Assembly (NCBI RefSeq): GCF_001592205.1
Contig: NZ_BCWM01000002.1
Location: forward strand, 232,988-296,987
Direction: 5' to 3'
DNA from: Brevundimonas vesicularis NBRC 12165
GTDB taxonomy: Bacteria > Pseudomonadota > Alphaproteobacteria > Caulobacterales > Caulobacteraceae
DNA length: 64,000 nucleotides
Made by a program: the position numbers and the translations under genes. The notes beneath the pieces are model-generated. The model made no database searches, was not told the origin of the DNA, and worked only from the letters and a program-made list of their open reading frames with translations. This document shows positions 39,277 to 50,716 of this stretch, one piece after another (positions within the stretch are counted from its first letter, which is position 1; the number at the start of each line of letters is the position of its first letter).

Positions 39277-39699
39277 TCAGGCGTTGGGGCGGGCCTTCAG
39301 CTCGTCGCGGATCTCGGCCAGCAGCGCTTCGGTCGCCGTCGGCGCGGCGGGCGCCGGATCGGGCTTGGCGGCTTCCTGACGACGCAGGGCGTTGATGCCC
39401 TTGACCACAAGGAAGACGACCCAGGCGACGATCAGAAACTGGATCACGGTGTTCAGGAAGGCGCCGTATTGGATCGCCACCTTCTCGACGGCCTCGGTCG
39501 CCGGGTTCTCAGCCCTCAGCACCCATTCCAATTCCGAGAAATCGATGCCGCCGGTGATCAGGCCGATGGGCGGCATCACCACCTGATCGACCAGGCTTTT
39601 GACGATGCCGTTGAAGGCGGCGCCGATGATCACGCCGACCGCCAAGTCCACGACATTGCCCTTGACCGCGAACTCGCGAAACTCCGACAGCAGGCTCAT
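39277..39699 (-). CDS. mscL: Large-conductance mechanosensitive channel
   Basis: 140 residues. The N-terminal EFREFAVKGNVVDLAVGVIIGAAF-type amphipathic and first membrane helix, the second helix (FLNTVIQFLIVAWVVFLVV) and a short cytoplasmic bundle are all present. It opens under membrane tension to release solutes. The gene is convergent with the GNAT-like gene. Confidence 0.97.
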   Translation of the reverse strand: MSLLSEFREFAVKGNVVDLAVGVIIGAAFNGIVKSLVDQVVMPPIGLITGGIDFSELEWVLRAENPATEAVEKVAIQYGAFLNTVIQFLIVAWVVFLVVKGINALRRQEAAKPDPAPAAPTATEALLAEIRDELKARPNA

Positions 39700-39722
39700 G
39701 AGATTTCCTTGAGAAAGTTAGA

Positions 39723-40013
39723 TCAGGCGTCGCCCGAGGCGTTCAGCCGCTCGCGCAGCTCCTTGCCGCTCTTGAAGAAGGGGACGGCCTTGGCGGGCAC
39801 CTCGACGGTTTCGCCAGTACGCGGATTGCGACCCGCGCGCGCCGGGCGCGACCGCACAGACAGGGCGCCGAAACCGCGCAACTCGACCCGGCCGCCTTCG
39901 GACAGGGCCGAGGTCATGGTGTTGAGGATCACATTGACCAGCCGCTCGACCTCGGCGTGAGTCAGGTGGGTGTTTTCGGCTGCAAGCTTCTCGATCAGTT
40001 CGGACTTGATCAT
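39723..40013 (-). CDS. ihfB: Integration host factor beta subunit
   Basis: 96 residues from ATG 40013. HU/IHF fold: [11 protein letters not shown] at the start, [11 protein letters not shown], and the DNA-intercalating arm with [11 protein letters not shown] bends DNA and is a nucleoid and recombination factor. Lies downstream of rpsA, the common position of ihfB. Confidence 0.95.
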   Translation of the reverse strand: MIKSELIEKLAAENTHLTHAEVERLVNVILNTMTSALSEGGRVELRGFGALSVRSRPARAGRNPRTGETVEVPAKAVPFFKSGKELRERLNASGDA

Positions 40014-40181
40014 CTGCGCCCCCGCGAGCTCGGAATGACGGGCTGTTTCGCCCGCCGTCGATCCAGAGCCCACACCCTAACCTTCGACAGGCTCTGTAAA
40101 AAGCCCTTATCCGACAATGATGCGCGCCATTCGCAGGAAAAATGTCCGGAAGTGCACACAGCAGTGTGCCAGACAGAGAAA

Positions 40182-40209
40182 AGGGCGACGGGATTGCTCC
40201 CGCCGCCCT
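40182..40209 (-). terminator. Likely rpsA terminator
   Basis: Read on the minus strand: AGGGCGGCGGGA, AGCAA-type loop, TCCCGTCGCCCT, then TTTCTCT. One mismatch in a 12-bp stem. It lies 86 bases beyond the rpsA stop. Confidence 0.75.
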
Positions 40210-40295
40210 CATTCTTTTCGCTATCGCAGAGCGCGCGGCGCTCTGCTGATTGAGCGAGGCGACCGAAGGACGCGATGCGCCCTTCGGCTTGAGCC

Positions 40296-41999
<1,704 letters not shown>

Positions 42000-42197
42000 G
42001 AAGCTCTGGTGTTTCCAGTGGGGCTGTGGCGCGTGACCGCATAACGATCCCGCGCGAGGTGGACCCCTGACGCAGCGAAAGGCGGCGCGCGGGGCGATGG
42101 GAAAAGATGGAATCAGGTCGTCGGGATGCGAGGCCGTTCAGAACGATCAAAACGCCCGCGGAGGCCGAGGGTGGGAGCGTTGGATTTGCGAAATGGG

Positions 42198-42842
42198 TCA
42201 GAGACCGTGTTTCGCGCGCGCCGCCTCGACGATACGGCGGGCCGCATCGAAGGCGGCCTCTATACCCAGATCGGTCGTATCCAGCAAGACCGCGTCATCG
42301 GCCTGAACCATCGGGGCCGCCCCGCGCCCGGCGTCGCGCTCGTCGCGGCGCTGGATGTCGGCCATCATGGCGTCAAAGGCGATGTCCGAACCGCGCGCCG
42401 TCAGCTGCTTCCAGCGGCGCGTGGCCCGCACCTCGGGCGTCGCGGTGACGAACAATTTGGCCTGAGCGTTCGGCGCAATCACCGTGCCGATGTCGCGTCC
42501 GTCGAGAACCGCGCCGCCCGCCTGGGCCGCGAAGGCCTGCTGCAGTTCCAGCAGAGCCGCCCGCACGCCGGCGAAGCTGGCGACACGGCTGGCGGCCTCG
42601 CCCGCCTCGCCTGTCGTCAGGCGCGGATCGTCCGACAGACCCGCCGCGTCGAGGCCCCGCGCCGCCTGCGTCGCTGCGGCTTCGTCATCCAGCGATCCGC
42701 CGTCCGCCAGCACCTTTGCGCCCACGGCCCGGTACAGCAGCCCCGTATCCAGATGCGGCAGACCATAGGTCTGGGCCAGACGCGCGGCGATGGTCCCCTT
42801 GCCAGAGGCGGCCGGTCCGTCGACGGCGATGATCAGGGTCAA
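42198..42842 (-). CDS. cmk: Cytidylate kinase
   Basis: Phosphorylates CMP/dCMP. 214 residues with P-loop GPAASGKGT at the N-terminus, and the CMP-binding region LDGRDIGTVI near residue 130. The start is TTG 42842, with GGAG 6 bases upstream. Order aroA-(two small genes)-cmk-rpsA is the conserved arrangement with an insertion. Confidence 0.95.
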   Translation of the reverse strand: MTLIIAVDGPAASGKGTIAARLAQTYGLPHLDTGLLYRAVGAKVLADGGSLDDEAAATQAARGLDAAGLSDDPRLTTGEAGEAASRVASFAGVRAALLELQQAFAAQAGGAVLDGRDIGTVIAPNAQAKLFVTATPEVRATRRWKQLTARGSDIAFDAMMADIQRRDERDAGRGAAPMVQADDAVLLDTTDLGIEAAFDAARRIVEAARAKHGL

Positions 42843-42942
42843 GCAGGTCTCCGCAGCGCGTGGCGCATTTCAATCTCGATCCCAAACGCACGGGAGGCCG
42901 AACCTGATAGCGAGGATCGCCCGACCAATCCAGCCGCAGGCC

Positions 42943-43230
42943 TCAGTCCCGGCGTCCGACCAAATCACGAATTGCAAGGCCGGCCAGCAGGACCGCCAAG
43001 CCCGCCCCGGCCGCAACCGACGCCACATAGAAGCAGAGGACGCTCCAGAACAGAATGGGACGATCCGCCAACAGAACGTCCGGCCCCTTTCGGTTGTTCA
43101 GCACCCCGGCATCCAGGCTTTGGACGATTTCTCGGGCTCCGATCACGCAGAACCAGCCGATCAGGATCGCGATCGCCAGCGTCAGGATCGGCTTGATCCA
43201 GCCCGACGGCCCCGGCCGGTTCACGACCAT
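42943..43230 (-). CDS. Small membrane protein, unknown
   Basis: 95 residues from ATG 43230. Two membrane helices (about 12-32 and 56-85). Overlaps the upstream small membrane protein gene by 10 bases, so the two are probably coupled. Unknown function. Confidence 0.65.
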   Translation of the reverse strand: MVVNRPGPSGWIKPILTLAIAILIGWFCVIGAREIVQSLDAGVLNNRKGPDVLLADRPILFWSVLCFYVASVAAGAGLAVLLAGLAIRDLVGRRD

Positions 43231-43490
43231 GCCTTCCAACGCGCCAGAACCACGACCGCGAAGGCTGCCAGACCCAGCCAAACCAAACAGGCGACGCCGC
43301 TCAGCGCCACGGTCGAATAGAAGAAGGCGTCGCCCTCGGCCCTGAGATGCACGGCGCCATGCTTGCCCGAGACCCGGCCTGTCGTCACCCCTTGCCAGAC
43401 GATCCAAGCCGTCCAGCCGGCTCCGCCCAGACAGGTCAGAAAACCGAGGACCGCGATGCCTCGACCGAGGACGTCGCGCGCCGACTTCAC
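43221..43490 (-). CDS. Small membrane protein, unknown
   Basis: 89 residues with two membrane helices (about 10-32 and 58-82). Its start overlaps the aroA stop by 4 bases, so it is translated after aroA. A Cys in the first helix (FLTCLGG) and one in the second. It may form a pair with the next small membrane protein. Confidence 0.68.
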   Translation of the reverse strand: MKSARDVLGRGIAVLGFLTCLGGAGWTAWIVWQGVTTGRVSGKHGAVHLRAEGDAFFYSTVALSGVACLVWLGLAAFAVVVLARWKAWS

Positions 43491-44806
43491 GCGATCCGCC
43501 CGCCCAGGCCGTTCATCATCTCGACGAAGCCGGGGAAGCTGGTGGCGATCATCCCAGGCTCGTCGACCGAGACCGGCTGTTCGGCGGCCAGGCCCAGGAC
43601 CAGATGGCTCATGGCGATGCGGTGGTCGTGGGCGGTGTGGACCAGGCCGCCGCCACGCACCGACCTGCCCTGGCCGGCGCCGGTGACGATGAAGCCTTCC
43701 GGCTCCTCCTCGACCTGAATGCCGCAGGCGCGCAGCCCCTCGACCATCAGCGAAATCCGGTCGCTTTCCTTGACCCGCATTTCACCCACGCCGCGCATGA
43801 CGGTGACGCCGTCCGCAAAGGCCGCCGTCGCCGCCAGGATCGGATATTCGTCGATCATGGAGGCGGCGCGATCCTCGGGCACGACCACGCCCTTCAGGGA
43901 CGAGTGACGGGCGGTGATGTCGCCGACCTCTTCGCCCCCGGCCTCACGCCGGTTGGTGATGGTCAGGTCGGCGCCCATCTCGATCCAGGTGTCGAACAGG
44001 CCGGTGCGAAGCGGGTTCAGCATCACGCCCTCGACCGTGACCTCGGATCCCGGCACGATCAGACCGGCCGCCAGGGGAAACGCCGCCGAGGACGGATCGC
44101 CCGGCACGGCGACGACCGTCCCGGTCAGGGCCTGCCCGCCCTTCAGCGTCACCTTCCAGCCCTCGCCCCGCTCCTCGACGCCCACCTCGGCGCCGAAGGC
44201 CCGCAGCATCCGCTCGGTGTGGTCGCGGCTCTTTTCGGGCTCGACCACCGAGGTGACGCCCTCGGCGTTCAGACCCGCCAGCAGGATGGCCGACTTCACC
44301 TGGGCCGAAGCCACCGTCTGCACATAGTCGATGGCCTTCAACGTGCCGCCCGTCAGGGCCACCGGGAGCCGATCCTCGGCCGCCTGCCAATCGAACGCCG
44401 CGCCCATCTCGGCCAGGGGTCCCGTGACCCGTTTCATCGGACGCTTCCTCAGCGAGCCGTCGCCATCGAAGGTCGCCGTCAGCGGATAGCCGGCCGCCGC
44501 CCCCATCAACAGGCGCACCCCGGTTCCGGCGTTGCCGCAGTCGATCACCGAAAGCGGCGTCGTAAAGCCGCCCGCCCCCTCGATCCGCCATCTGCCGTCG
44601 CCGGTCCGCTCGACCTTGGCGCCGAAGGCTTCAACCGCGCGGGCGGTGGCCAGGACGTCGTCGCCTTCCAGGAGACCCTCGACCTCAGTCACGCCCGACG
44701 CCACGCCGCCCAGGATCATCGACCGGTGCGACATCGACTTGTCGCCCGGTGCGCGGACCTTTCCGGTCAGGGCGGATGCGCGGCGCGAAGTCAGTTGGGA
44801 CGGCAT
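43487..44806 (-). CDS. aroA: 3-Phosphoshikimate 1-carboxyvinyltransferase (EPSP synthase)
   Basis: 439 residues from ATG 44806. Shikimate pathway enzyme joining PEP to shikimate 3-phosphate. Signatures: [13 protein letters not shown] near residue 21, [12 protein letters not shown] near 95, and the C-terminal [10 protein letters not shown] and HDHRIAM blocks. The GNAGTG sequence is the class with Gly-to-Ala at the usual NAGT loop neighbour unaltered; no resistance claim is made. Confidence 0.96.
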   Translation of the reverse strand: MPSQLTSRRASALTGKVRAPGDKSMSHRSMILGGVASGVTEVEGLLEGDDVLATARAVEAFGAKVERTGDGRWRIEGAGGFTTPLSVIDCGNAGTGVRLLMGAAAGYPLTATFDGDGSLRKRPMKRVTGPLAEMGAAFDWQAAEDRLPVALTGGTLKAIDYVQTVASAQVKSAILLAGLNAEGVTSVVEPEKSRDHTERMLRAFGAEVGVEERGEGWKVTLKGGQALTGTVVAVPGDPSSAAFPLAAGLIVPGSEVTVEGVMLNPLRTGLFDTWIEMGADLTITNRREAGGEEVGDITARHSSLKGVVVPEDRAASMIDEYPILAATAAFADGVTVMRGVGEMRVKESDRISLMVEGLRACGIQVEEEPEGFIVTGAGQGRSVRGGGLVHTAHDHRIAMSHLVLGLAAEQPVSVDEPGMIATSFPGFVEMMNGLGGRIA

Positions 44807-44931
44807 GATCACCCGCTTCAGGCTGTATTGTGCGAAGGGCCGCGCGGGCGGCGCGAAAGACAGCTTTTGACAGCGGGTCAAAGGGGTGGCAAGGGACCGC
44901 CCCGAATTCAACCCGTTGAAAGCATCCAAAC

Positions 44932-45393
44932 GTGGCCAATCCCGAACTGGGCGCCAAACAGGTCTGCCCCAACTGCCAGGCGAAGTTTTACGACCTGAAC
45001 CGTCGCCCCGCACACTGCCCCAAATGCGGAACCGACTTCGATCCCGAAGAGGCGATGAAGCTGCGCAGCCGCCGCGCACGTCCCGGCTATCCGTCCGACG
45101 ATGAGGACACGGAAGATCAGGTCAAGGACAAGAAGGTCGACGGCGACGAGGACGAGGAAGACGACGTCAAGACGCCGGAAATCGACGAGGAAGGCCACGA
45201 GCCGATCCTGACGCCGGACGACGAGGACGAGGACTCCCCGGCCGACGCCTCGGAAGAAGCCGGCATGGGCTCGACCGACGGCGACGACGATCTGCTGGCC
45301 GACGACGATGACGACTCCGTGCCGTTCATCGAAGACGAAGACGACGACTCGATCGATGACGAGATCGCCAAGCCGTCGCGCGACGACGACTGA
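44932..45393 (+). CDS. TIGR02300-type zinc-ribbon acidic protein
   Basis: 153 residues from GTG 44932. An N-terminal zinc ribbon ([22 protein letters not shown]) is followed by a long Asp/Glu-rich tail, matching a small alphaproteobacterial family of unknown function. Just upstream of the tRNA-Ala gene. The gap of 286 bases after it holds no clear gene. Confidence 0.9.
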   Translation: MANPELGAKQVCPNCQAKFYDLNRRPAHCPKCGTDFDPEEAMKLRSRRARPGYPSDDEDTEDQVKDKKVDGDEDEEDDVKTPEIDEEGHEPILTPDDEDEDSPADASEEAGMGSTDGDDDLLADDDDDSVPFIEDEDDDSIDDEIAKPSRDDD

Positions 45394-45679
45394 TTTTCGG
45401 GCCTATCGCGCTTCGCGCTACATGAGGCCCGTCTTCTTCGGGGCTTGTGGATAGGCTCAGATTCTTGTTGCACCCGCCGCATTTCCCGTTAGGGAGACGC
45501 GGCGGGACAGCAGGCCTTTCACACCTTTCGGTTTGAAAAACCTGCGTATTTTCACCCTTGGGAACGCGGTGAAAATAAATCTCGAAACGGGCTTGATCGC
45601 AGAAAAAGCCTGACCTAGTTTCCGCCGCCTCGCCGGGGGCCATCGCAAGATGAACCGGGCGATCCAGACCGATAGGTCC

Positions 45680-45755
<76 letters not shown>

Positions 45756-46071
45756 ATTTTTCAAGGGGTTAGCAGGAAACTGCTAGCCCCTTGTTCGTTC
45801 TGGGTTGCACATGGGTAGCAAACTGCGTTCTGCGAAATAGTTTAAGGCGGGGCTGTTTCTTTAAGCGTCAGGCCGTTTCAAGCGCCTTCGCCTGCGCCCC
45901 GGGCCAGCGCATCCATTCCGCCTCCATTTTCATCCCTCAACCGGTCAGAGAGCGCTCGGCCTGAGAGCCGTGAGGCGTCTGGTCGCACCGCGGCAACCGC
46001 CGCGACTCGCCGCATCCCACGCGCTTCCGGCGACGGCGGTCATCCATCTAGTTCGGATGTTATGATCCGGC
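45756..46071. other. Gene-free stretch between tRNA-Ala and the first accessory gene
   Basis: 316 bases. Apart from the hairpin at 45762-45793, the only visible signal is a TATGAT -10-like hexamer (46061-46066) 5 bases before the ATG at 46072. No integrase fragment is recognised. Confidence 0.5.
45762..45793 (+). terminator. Strong hairpin just after tRNA-Ala
   Basis: Perfect 14-bp stem CAAGGGGTTAGCAG / CTGCTAGCCCCTTG closed by GAAA, 7 bases after the tRNA. The T-run follows poorly (TTGTTCGTTC). It either terminates the tRNA transcript or is part of an attachment site. Confidence 0.7.
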
Positions 46072-47343
46072 ATGGGCAAGAAGATTTCCGAGAATCCGAC
46101 CGCGGCCGAGATGATCCAGGCGGCGGAGGCGGCGCGTCTCATCGCGAGCCTCGGGATCGTACCGCAGGACGGTCCACTGGCAGAGGCCGCCAAGGCGTTG
46201 GCGGACGTCGTCGAGAAGGCCGGCGTCCTGACCCTTCCGGACCGGTTCAACTCGGCCTTCGCGGGCCTTGGCTGGATCACTTGCGGAAGCATGCCGACCA
46301 CGGCGATGGAAACCGCGATCGACCTGAAGAAGGCCGGACGCCCGGACGATGCGGAAGAGACTCTGGCCGACATCTTCGACGAGCCGGCTTTGCGCTTCCT
46401 GATCATGAGGTCCCACCGCTTCCACAGGGCCTACGAACGGAAACTCCAACTCGAGGAGGCCAAGGCGCTTTTCCTGGAGGGCCGCTACCTGGCCGCCACG
46501 CCCCTCGTGCTGATGGCCTCGGATGGACTCGCCTATGACGTCGGCGGCTTCAGCGTCTTTTCCGAACACGCCGACCTGACAGCGTTTGATTCCATCGTCG
46601 GTCACCCGACCGGGCTCCCTGCCCTGATCCGGCTCATCCGGGCGCCACGCCCCCGGATGTCCGGCGACGCCGTCTCGGTTCCCTATCGCCATGGGATCCT
46701 GCATGGCCGCGATTCCGGATACGGAAACAGGATCGCCTGCGCCAAGGCCTGGCACCTGTTCCAGGCTCTCGTCGACTGGGCCCAGGAGAAAGCCGAGGAA
46801 CCCGGTCGAATCGCGAGCCAGAAGGAGAAGGCCGCTCAATCGGTCGGAGACATCATCAACCAGGCCGTGGCCAGCGCGGCCCGACGGGACGAGGAAAGGC
46901 AGGCCTTGGAGGCCTGGACGGCGCGCGACCTGCCCTGCCTGCCCGATGCCCTCGCGGTCGGCTCACCTGAGGAGGCGCTCCACGATTATCTGTCGGGATG
47001 GAGAAGCGGCAACTTCATGCTGATGGGAACCCGTTCGATAAATTTCACCGGCAAGACACCCGGAAAGATGGCCTATGAAACCGGTCGCGACGCACGGAAG
47101 CTCAAGCTGACGGGCTTCCAGGTTCATCGGTTCGAGGATCTGAACCCAAGCCAGTCCAGGGCCGAAGCCACGCTCACCTTCGACACGCCTGCCGGGCCCA
47201 GAGGAATTTCGCTCTCGATCGGGATCATGCTCGACCTCGGCAAGGATGGCATTCATCTCCGCGGGCCTAAGGCGCGCTGGCAGGTCATGGGCCACGCGCT
47301 CCATGAGGTGCGCACCTGGCTGGAGGAGCCTGGCGAGTTGTGA
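46072..47343 (+). CDS. Orphan protein with possible HEPN-type RNase motif
   Basis: 423 residues, soluble. The middle contains YRHGILHG, fitting the HEPN nuclease pattern R-x4-H (Arg206, His211), with flanking helices and a following YGNRIACAKAWHLFQALVDW helix as in many defence-associated HEPN proteins. The C-terminal 130 residues (from SPEEALHDYLSGW) look like a separate alpha/beta domain. A TATGAT hexamer 5 bases before ATG suggests a leaderless transcript. Convergent with the Argonaute operon. Nuclease role is inference. Confidence 0.7.
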   Translation: MGKKISENPTAAEMIQAAEAARLIASLGIVPQDGPLAEAAKALADVVEKAGVLTLPDRFNSAFAGLGWITCGSMPTTAMETAIDLKKAGRPDDAEETLADIFDEPALRFLIMRSHRFHRAYERKLQLEEAKALFLEGRYLAATPLVLMASDGLAYDVGGFSVFSEHADLTAFDSIVGHPTGLPALIRLIRAPRPRMSGDAVSVPYRHGILHGRDSGYGNRIACAKAWHLFQALVDWAQEKAEEPGRIASQKEKAAQSVGDIINQAVASAARRDEERQALEAWTARDLPCLPDALAVGSPEEALHDYLSGWRSGNFMLMGTRSINFTGKTPGKMAYETGRDARKLKLTGFQVHRFEDLNPSQSRAEATLTFDTPAGPRGISLSIGIMLDLGKDGIHLRGPKARWQVMGHALHEVRTWLEEPGEL

Positions 47344-47515
47344 GCCGCAGGCTAAACTCGCGCAAACAATTGGTCGGCCGCGGTTGTCGCGTCGGCGGCG
47401 GGGTGACGAACATACCGGGAATCAAGCCAACGCTACGACGCCGTGGAAGCGGTGGTGGCTCCCCTCGCGCCCTCCCGAGCCTCTCGACAGGCCGTTCGGG
47501 CCACTCGTCAAGGGA

Positions 47516-47640
47516 GGCATCCAGTGTCCAAGCTGCAGGTCCGCGATGGTCTCAGGACCGCCCGCCGGGGATGCCGGAAGGGACGGCAGTTCTGGGGCTG
47601 CGCCAGCTATCCCTTGTGCCAAGGCACAAGGCCCGACTGA
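47516..47640 (+). pseudogene. Frameshifted topoisomerase-type zinc-ribbon remnant
   Basis: One frame gives IQCPSCRSAMV; one base later another frame gives LRTARRGCRKGRQFWGCASY then PLCQGTRPD and a stop. Together they form the four-Cys C4 zinc ribbon of topoisomerase I/restriction-like proteins. A one-base loss near 47549-47551 explains the break. No intact upstream domain is seen, so this is a decayed gene end or a sequencing error. Confidence 0.65.
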
Positions 47641-47667
47641 CCGATGGCGGCCGGGGCTCGGCGTCGA

Positions 47668-49188
47668 TCAGATGTAGTGTTTGAACGGCAGGGGCGGCAG
47701 GTCGGCGATGGGCGCGGCGGTAAGGATTTCGCCGACGTCGTCAGCGAATCTCAGGGTCACCGGGGTGCCGTCTCCATAGATGCAGGCGTTGAAGTTCAGC
47801 TTGGTGAGACCGAGGACGTCCTGCATGACCTGCGTGAGGTCGGCGTCTCCTCTGGTAATCTCGATCGACAGGGGGTTGGGCGCCTCCCGGCCGGGATAGG
47901 TCTGGAGATCGGGAACGAACCCTACCGTCCAGAGGTAACCCTTCCGCGGGCTGACGGTGAGCGCGGTCCCGCGCAGGACGGGGCTACGTCCCTGGCGGAA
48001 GAGCTTGATCTCCCGCGTGGTCTGGATGCGAACACCGACGAGCCGGGTGTCGGGTCCGACGGCGCTGGAGAAGCCACGCCACTCCGCCTCGTTGAAATGC
48101 TGTTTGGCGTGGATGAAGAGTTCTTTTGGCGGACGACCATGCTTGGCGACATAGGCCTCGACCACCAGGCCCGCGATCTCCTTCGCTTTCGCCTCGTCGA
48201 GGTGGAATTCCGAGGTTGTCAGCGAATACCAGGGCCCGACCGCACCCTTGAAGACGACGCCGTCCCCGGAGCCGAGGAACATCTGGGCGCCGCAGCAGGC
48301 GTTTCCCGGCGAGCCAGCCGTATCCGTCTTTTTGAAGACGAGGCCGATGTAGCAGACGTCTTCTCTCACCCCCGCCAGGGCCCACGGACGGCCGCCCGCC
48401 TTGAAGAAGGCGGTCGTGGAGAGGTTCCAGGCGATGTTCGCCGGATCCTGCAGCATCCGTGGTTTGCCGCCTAGCGCATTAACGCCCTCCGGATCGATGG
48501 TGGATTCCCGCACGATCTGGAGGACGACCTTCTGGTCCAGAAGCCGCGCCTTCAGCTGGTTGTGGAAATCGACCTCGTACCGATAAGGCTCCGCGGCCGC
48601 GTTGTCCTCGGCGAACATGGACGGAGCCTGGACGAAATTCCGAGCGGTGCGCGCCGAGAATCGTTGGCTCGTCCTCGTCCGCTCCGGCAGCGGCACTGTC
48701 GATTTCGGTCTGCAGAAGCGATGGACGTCATCGGGTATGACCACGAACCAGACCGCCGGACTGCTGTCTTCCTCCCGCAGGAATTTGCGGATGGCCTGGT
48801 CAAAAAGGTCGACGGTCTTGTAGACGCGTTCGTGCCCATCCGGGATCCGGACGGTGCTCGACAGGGCTGCGGCCGAAATCGAGATAGCCGCGACGGGATT
48901 GGCCGGCCATCTGGTCTTGAAGGCGGCTTCGAACCCGGGAAAGGCCAGGTGGTGCTGCTCGGCCTTGGCAGCGGGAATGTAGCCGGTGATCTGGGCGACC
49001 CACTTCTTGTACCGGGCGATCCCCTCGTCGGTGCCGATGACCCCAACCCGCATCTCGGCGGGTTTGCCCTCGTCGATCATGGGGCCAAAGAGAAAAAGGC
49101 CGTCTTTCGGATCCGGCATCATCTGGCCATGCCCGAACTGAAGAAGAGGTTCGGGCAGCATCTGAAGGGTCTGGATCACGTCAGTCAT
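47668..49188 (-). CDS. Short prokaryotic Argonaute (MID-PIWI), catalytically degenerate
   Basis: 506 residues, with no N/PAZ domains. The PIWI domain (from about residue 270) shows the expected strand order: CYIGLVFKK where active Argonautes have an Asp after IG; ELFIHAKQHF where they have an HxD-type acid; and LTKLNFNA before the terminal helix. The slicer acids are therefore missing. The C-terminus ends PLPFKHYI, consistent with guide 5'-end binding by the carboxylate. Its ATG overlaps the TIR-APAZ stop by 8 bases. Forms the guide-binding half of a SPARTA system. Confidence 0.93.
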   Translation of the reverse strand: MTDVIQTLQMLPEPLLQFGHGQMMPDPKDGLFLFGPMIDEGKPAEMRVGVIGTDEGIARYKKWVAQITGYIPAAKAEQHHLAFPGFEAAFKTRWPANPVAAISISAAALSSTVRIPDGHERVYKTVDLFDQAIRKFLREEDSSPAVWFVVIPDDVHRFCRPKSTVPLPERTRTSQRFSARTARNFVQAPSMFAEDNAAAEPYRYEVDFHNQLKARLLDQKVVLQIVRESTIDPEGVNALGGKPRMLQDPANIAWNLSTTAFFKAGGRPWALAGVREDVCYIGLVFKKTDTAGSPGNACCGAQMFLGSGDGVVFKGAVGPWYSLTTSEFHLDEAKAKEIAGLVVEAYVAKHGRPPKELFIHAKQHFNEAEWRGFSSAVGPDTRLVGVRIQTTREIKLFRQGRSPVLRGTALTVSPRKGYLWTVGFVPDLQTYPGREAPNPLSIEITRGDADLTQVMQDVLGLTKLNFNACIYGDGTPVTLRFADDVGEILTAAPIADLPPLPFKHYI

Positions 49189-50701
49189 CAGCGGCTTCGT
49201 CCATTCCCGCGATCTCGAAACCCTCGTCCGGTTCGACAGGCGCCTCGGGCGGCGTCTCGTCCTCGTCCTCGACCACGAGGGCTTTCGATTTCACGGCCGG
49301 GTCGGGACAGGAAACCGGCGAGTCGAACAGAACAGGCCGCACATCGACGACCACCTCCGCGAAATCGCCCATGGCCAGCTTCAGCCGACCTTCGTCGTCG
49401 CCGATCCAGGCGACATAGGCCAGCATCAGGTCGCGCCACTGGCCGTTCCACCAGTTCCGGCAGAACCCCCGCCGCAGCTTGTGCATCTTCTCCACGCTGT
49501 CGAGCGGGGTCTTGCCGTCGTGGGAAAAAATGATCGCCGCCTTCATCACGAAGTGGGGCGTGTCCGTCATGACGGGCTTGGCGATGAAGCCCAGGTGCCA
49601 GTAGACGCCCCGTTTCTCGCTTCGGCCGACCATCGCCTTCCGGCGACGCCTGCCCGTGTGGTCGATGAAGTGTGCCGTATCCGTCTCGATGAGGTCCTTG
49701 GGGAAGAACCAGGCGATGGAGTTGTCGGCCATCTCGAAGGCGGACAAGCCCTTGGCCGCCATCGCATTGTTCCAGGACTGCCGCAGGAGATTGACGACCA
49801 TTCGCCTGGCGTCCACGCGTTTGACCGAGGGCATCGCTGACGGCGTGCCCGCCAGCATCTCGTCGAGCGTCACGAGGTAGCGGCGCTCGATGATCTGCTC
49901 CGGCAGGGCCAGCTTCAGGTCGACCTCCGCGCCGAACGTCCCGACGAGCTTGAAGTATTTGAACCACGGCAGCCGCGTCCCTGCCATCAGACCCGCGACG
50001 TGCTTCTCTTCGACCCCGACGGAGAACAGCGACACTTCGGTCGGCAGGGACGTGATCGGAAGCCAGTTCGAGTACAGCTGCTCGGTCTCGGCCCTGGGCG
50101 CCTGATCCGTGTCGAAGCGACGAAGGCACCAGGACGCGACGTCGGCCGGGGCGATCGCACCCTTGGGAATACCGTCGCGTTCCAGAACCTGGAACACCCG
50201 CGCCAGCGCCGGAGCCCACCCCGCCTTGAAGTCGATGACGTTCTTACGGGCGATGTTCCCCTTGAAGTCGGAATAGGGGACATCATCGACCCTGACCGGC
50301 AGCAGGAAGTTCTCGATCTTGTCGCTGCGTTCCACGGTGACAGCGAGGTGGATTTCGTCCTTCACGCCCTCCTTCTTCAACGCGGCGCTGGAGACGACGA
50401 GGATGAATTTCGCCGTGTGGTGGCGAATGGCGTCCTCGATATCCTCCCAGAACAATTCCCCACCGATCAGCTTGGTGACGTCCGACCAGACTTCGTAGCC
50501 CGCGCTGGCGAGCTGAACGCCAAGCCAGCGCACGAAATCATTCTCTTCCGGGTTGGCGTGACTGATGAAGACGAGCCGTCGCGCAGGTCCAGCGGGCTTC
50601 GGGGGCGTCGAGGATGTCGCGGCTGAAGGAATCACCCCGGAACCATAGCGCGTTTCCCTGAACTTTCCCGCTTTGTTCCTCCATGCCCGGGGCCGGCTCA
50701 T
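49181..50701 (-). CDS. TIR-APAZ protein, SPARTA effector subunit
   Basis: 506 residues. The TIR domain (about 40-155) contains RRLVFISHANPEENDF and GELFWEDIEDAI, with Glu116 in VKDEIHLA as candidate catalytic residue for NAD(P)+ hydrolysis. The APAZ domain (about 210-460) has KRGVYWHLGF, IIFSHDGKTPLDS and RRGFCRNWWNGQWRD, which replace the N/PAZ part of long Argonautes. In the known SPARTA family, guide-RNA recognition of target DNA activates NAD(P)ase and kills or dorms the cell. Start ATG 50701 lacks a clear ribosome site; GTG at 50635 is possible. 15 bases downstream of the nucleotidyltransferase gene. Confidence 0.93.
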   Translation of the reverse strand: MSRPRAWRNKAGKFRETRYGSGVIPSAATSSTPPKPAGPARRLVFISHANPEENDFVRWLGVQLASAGYEVWSDVTKLIGGELFWEDIEDAIRHHTAKFILVVSSAALKKEGVKDEIHLAVTVERSDKIENFLLPVRVDDVPYSDFKGNIARKNVIDFKAGWAPALARVFQVLERDGIPKGAIAPADVASWCLRRFDTDQAPRAETEQLYSNWLPITSLPTEVSLFSVGVEEKHVAGLMAGTRLPWFKYFKLVGTFGAEVDLKLALPEQIIERRYLVTLDEMLAGTPSAMPSVKRVDARRMVVNLLRQSWNNAMAAKGLSAFEMADNSIAWFFPKDLIETDTAHFIDHTGRRRRKAMVGRSEKRGVYWHLGFIAKPVMTDTPHFVMKAAIIFSHDGKTPLDSVEKMHKLRRGFCRNWWNGQWRDLMLAYVAWIGDDEGRLKLAMGDFAEVVVDVRPVLFDSPVSCPDPAVKSKALVVEDEDETPPEAPVEPDEGFEIAGMDEAADD

Positions 50702-50716
50702 CAGGTGGCGATGACG

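Noticed and set aside
45398..45431. Hairpin GGGCCT...AGGCCC after the acidic zinc-ribbon gene
   Set aside because: Irregular stem and no T-run; not called a terminator.
49181..50701. Thoeris (TIR-only) system
   Set aside because: The APAZ domain and the adjacent short Argonaute point to SPARTA; no thsA-like NADase is nearby.
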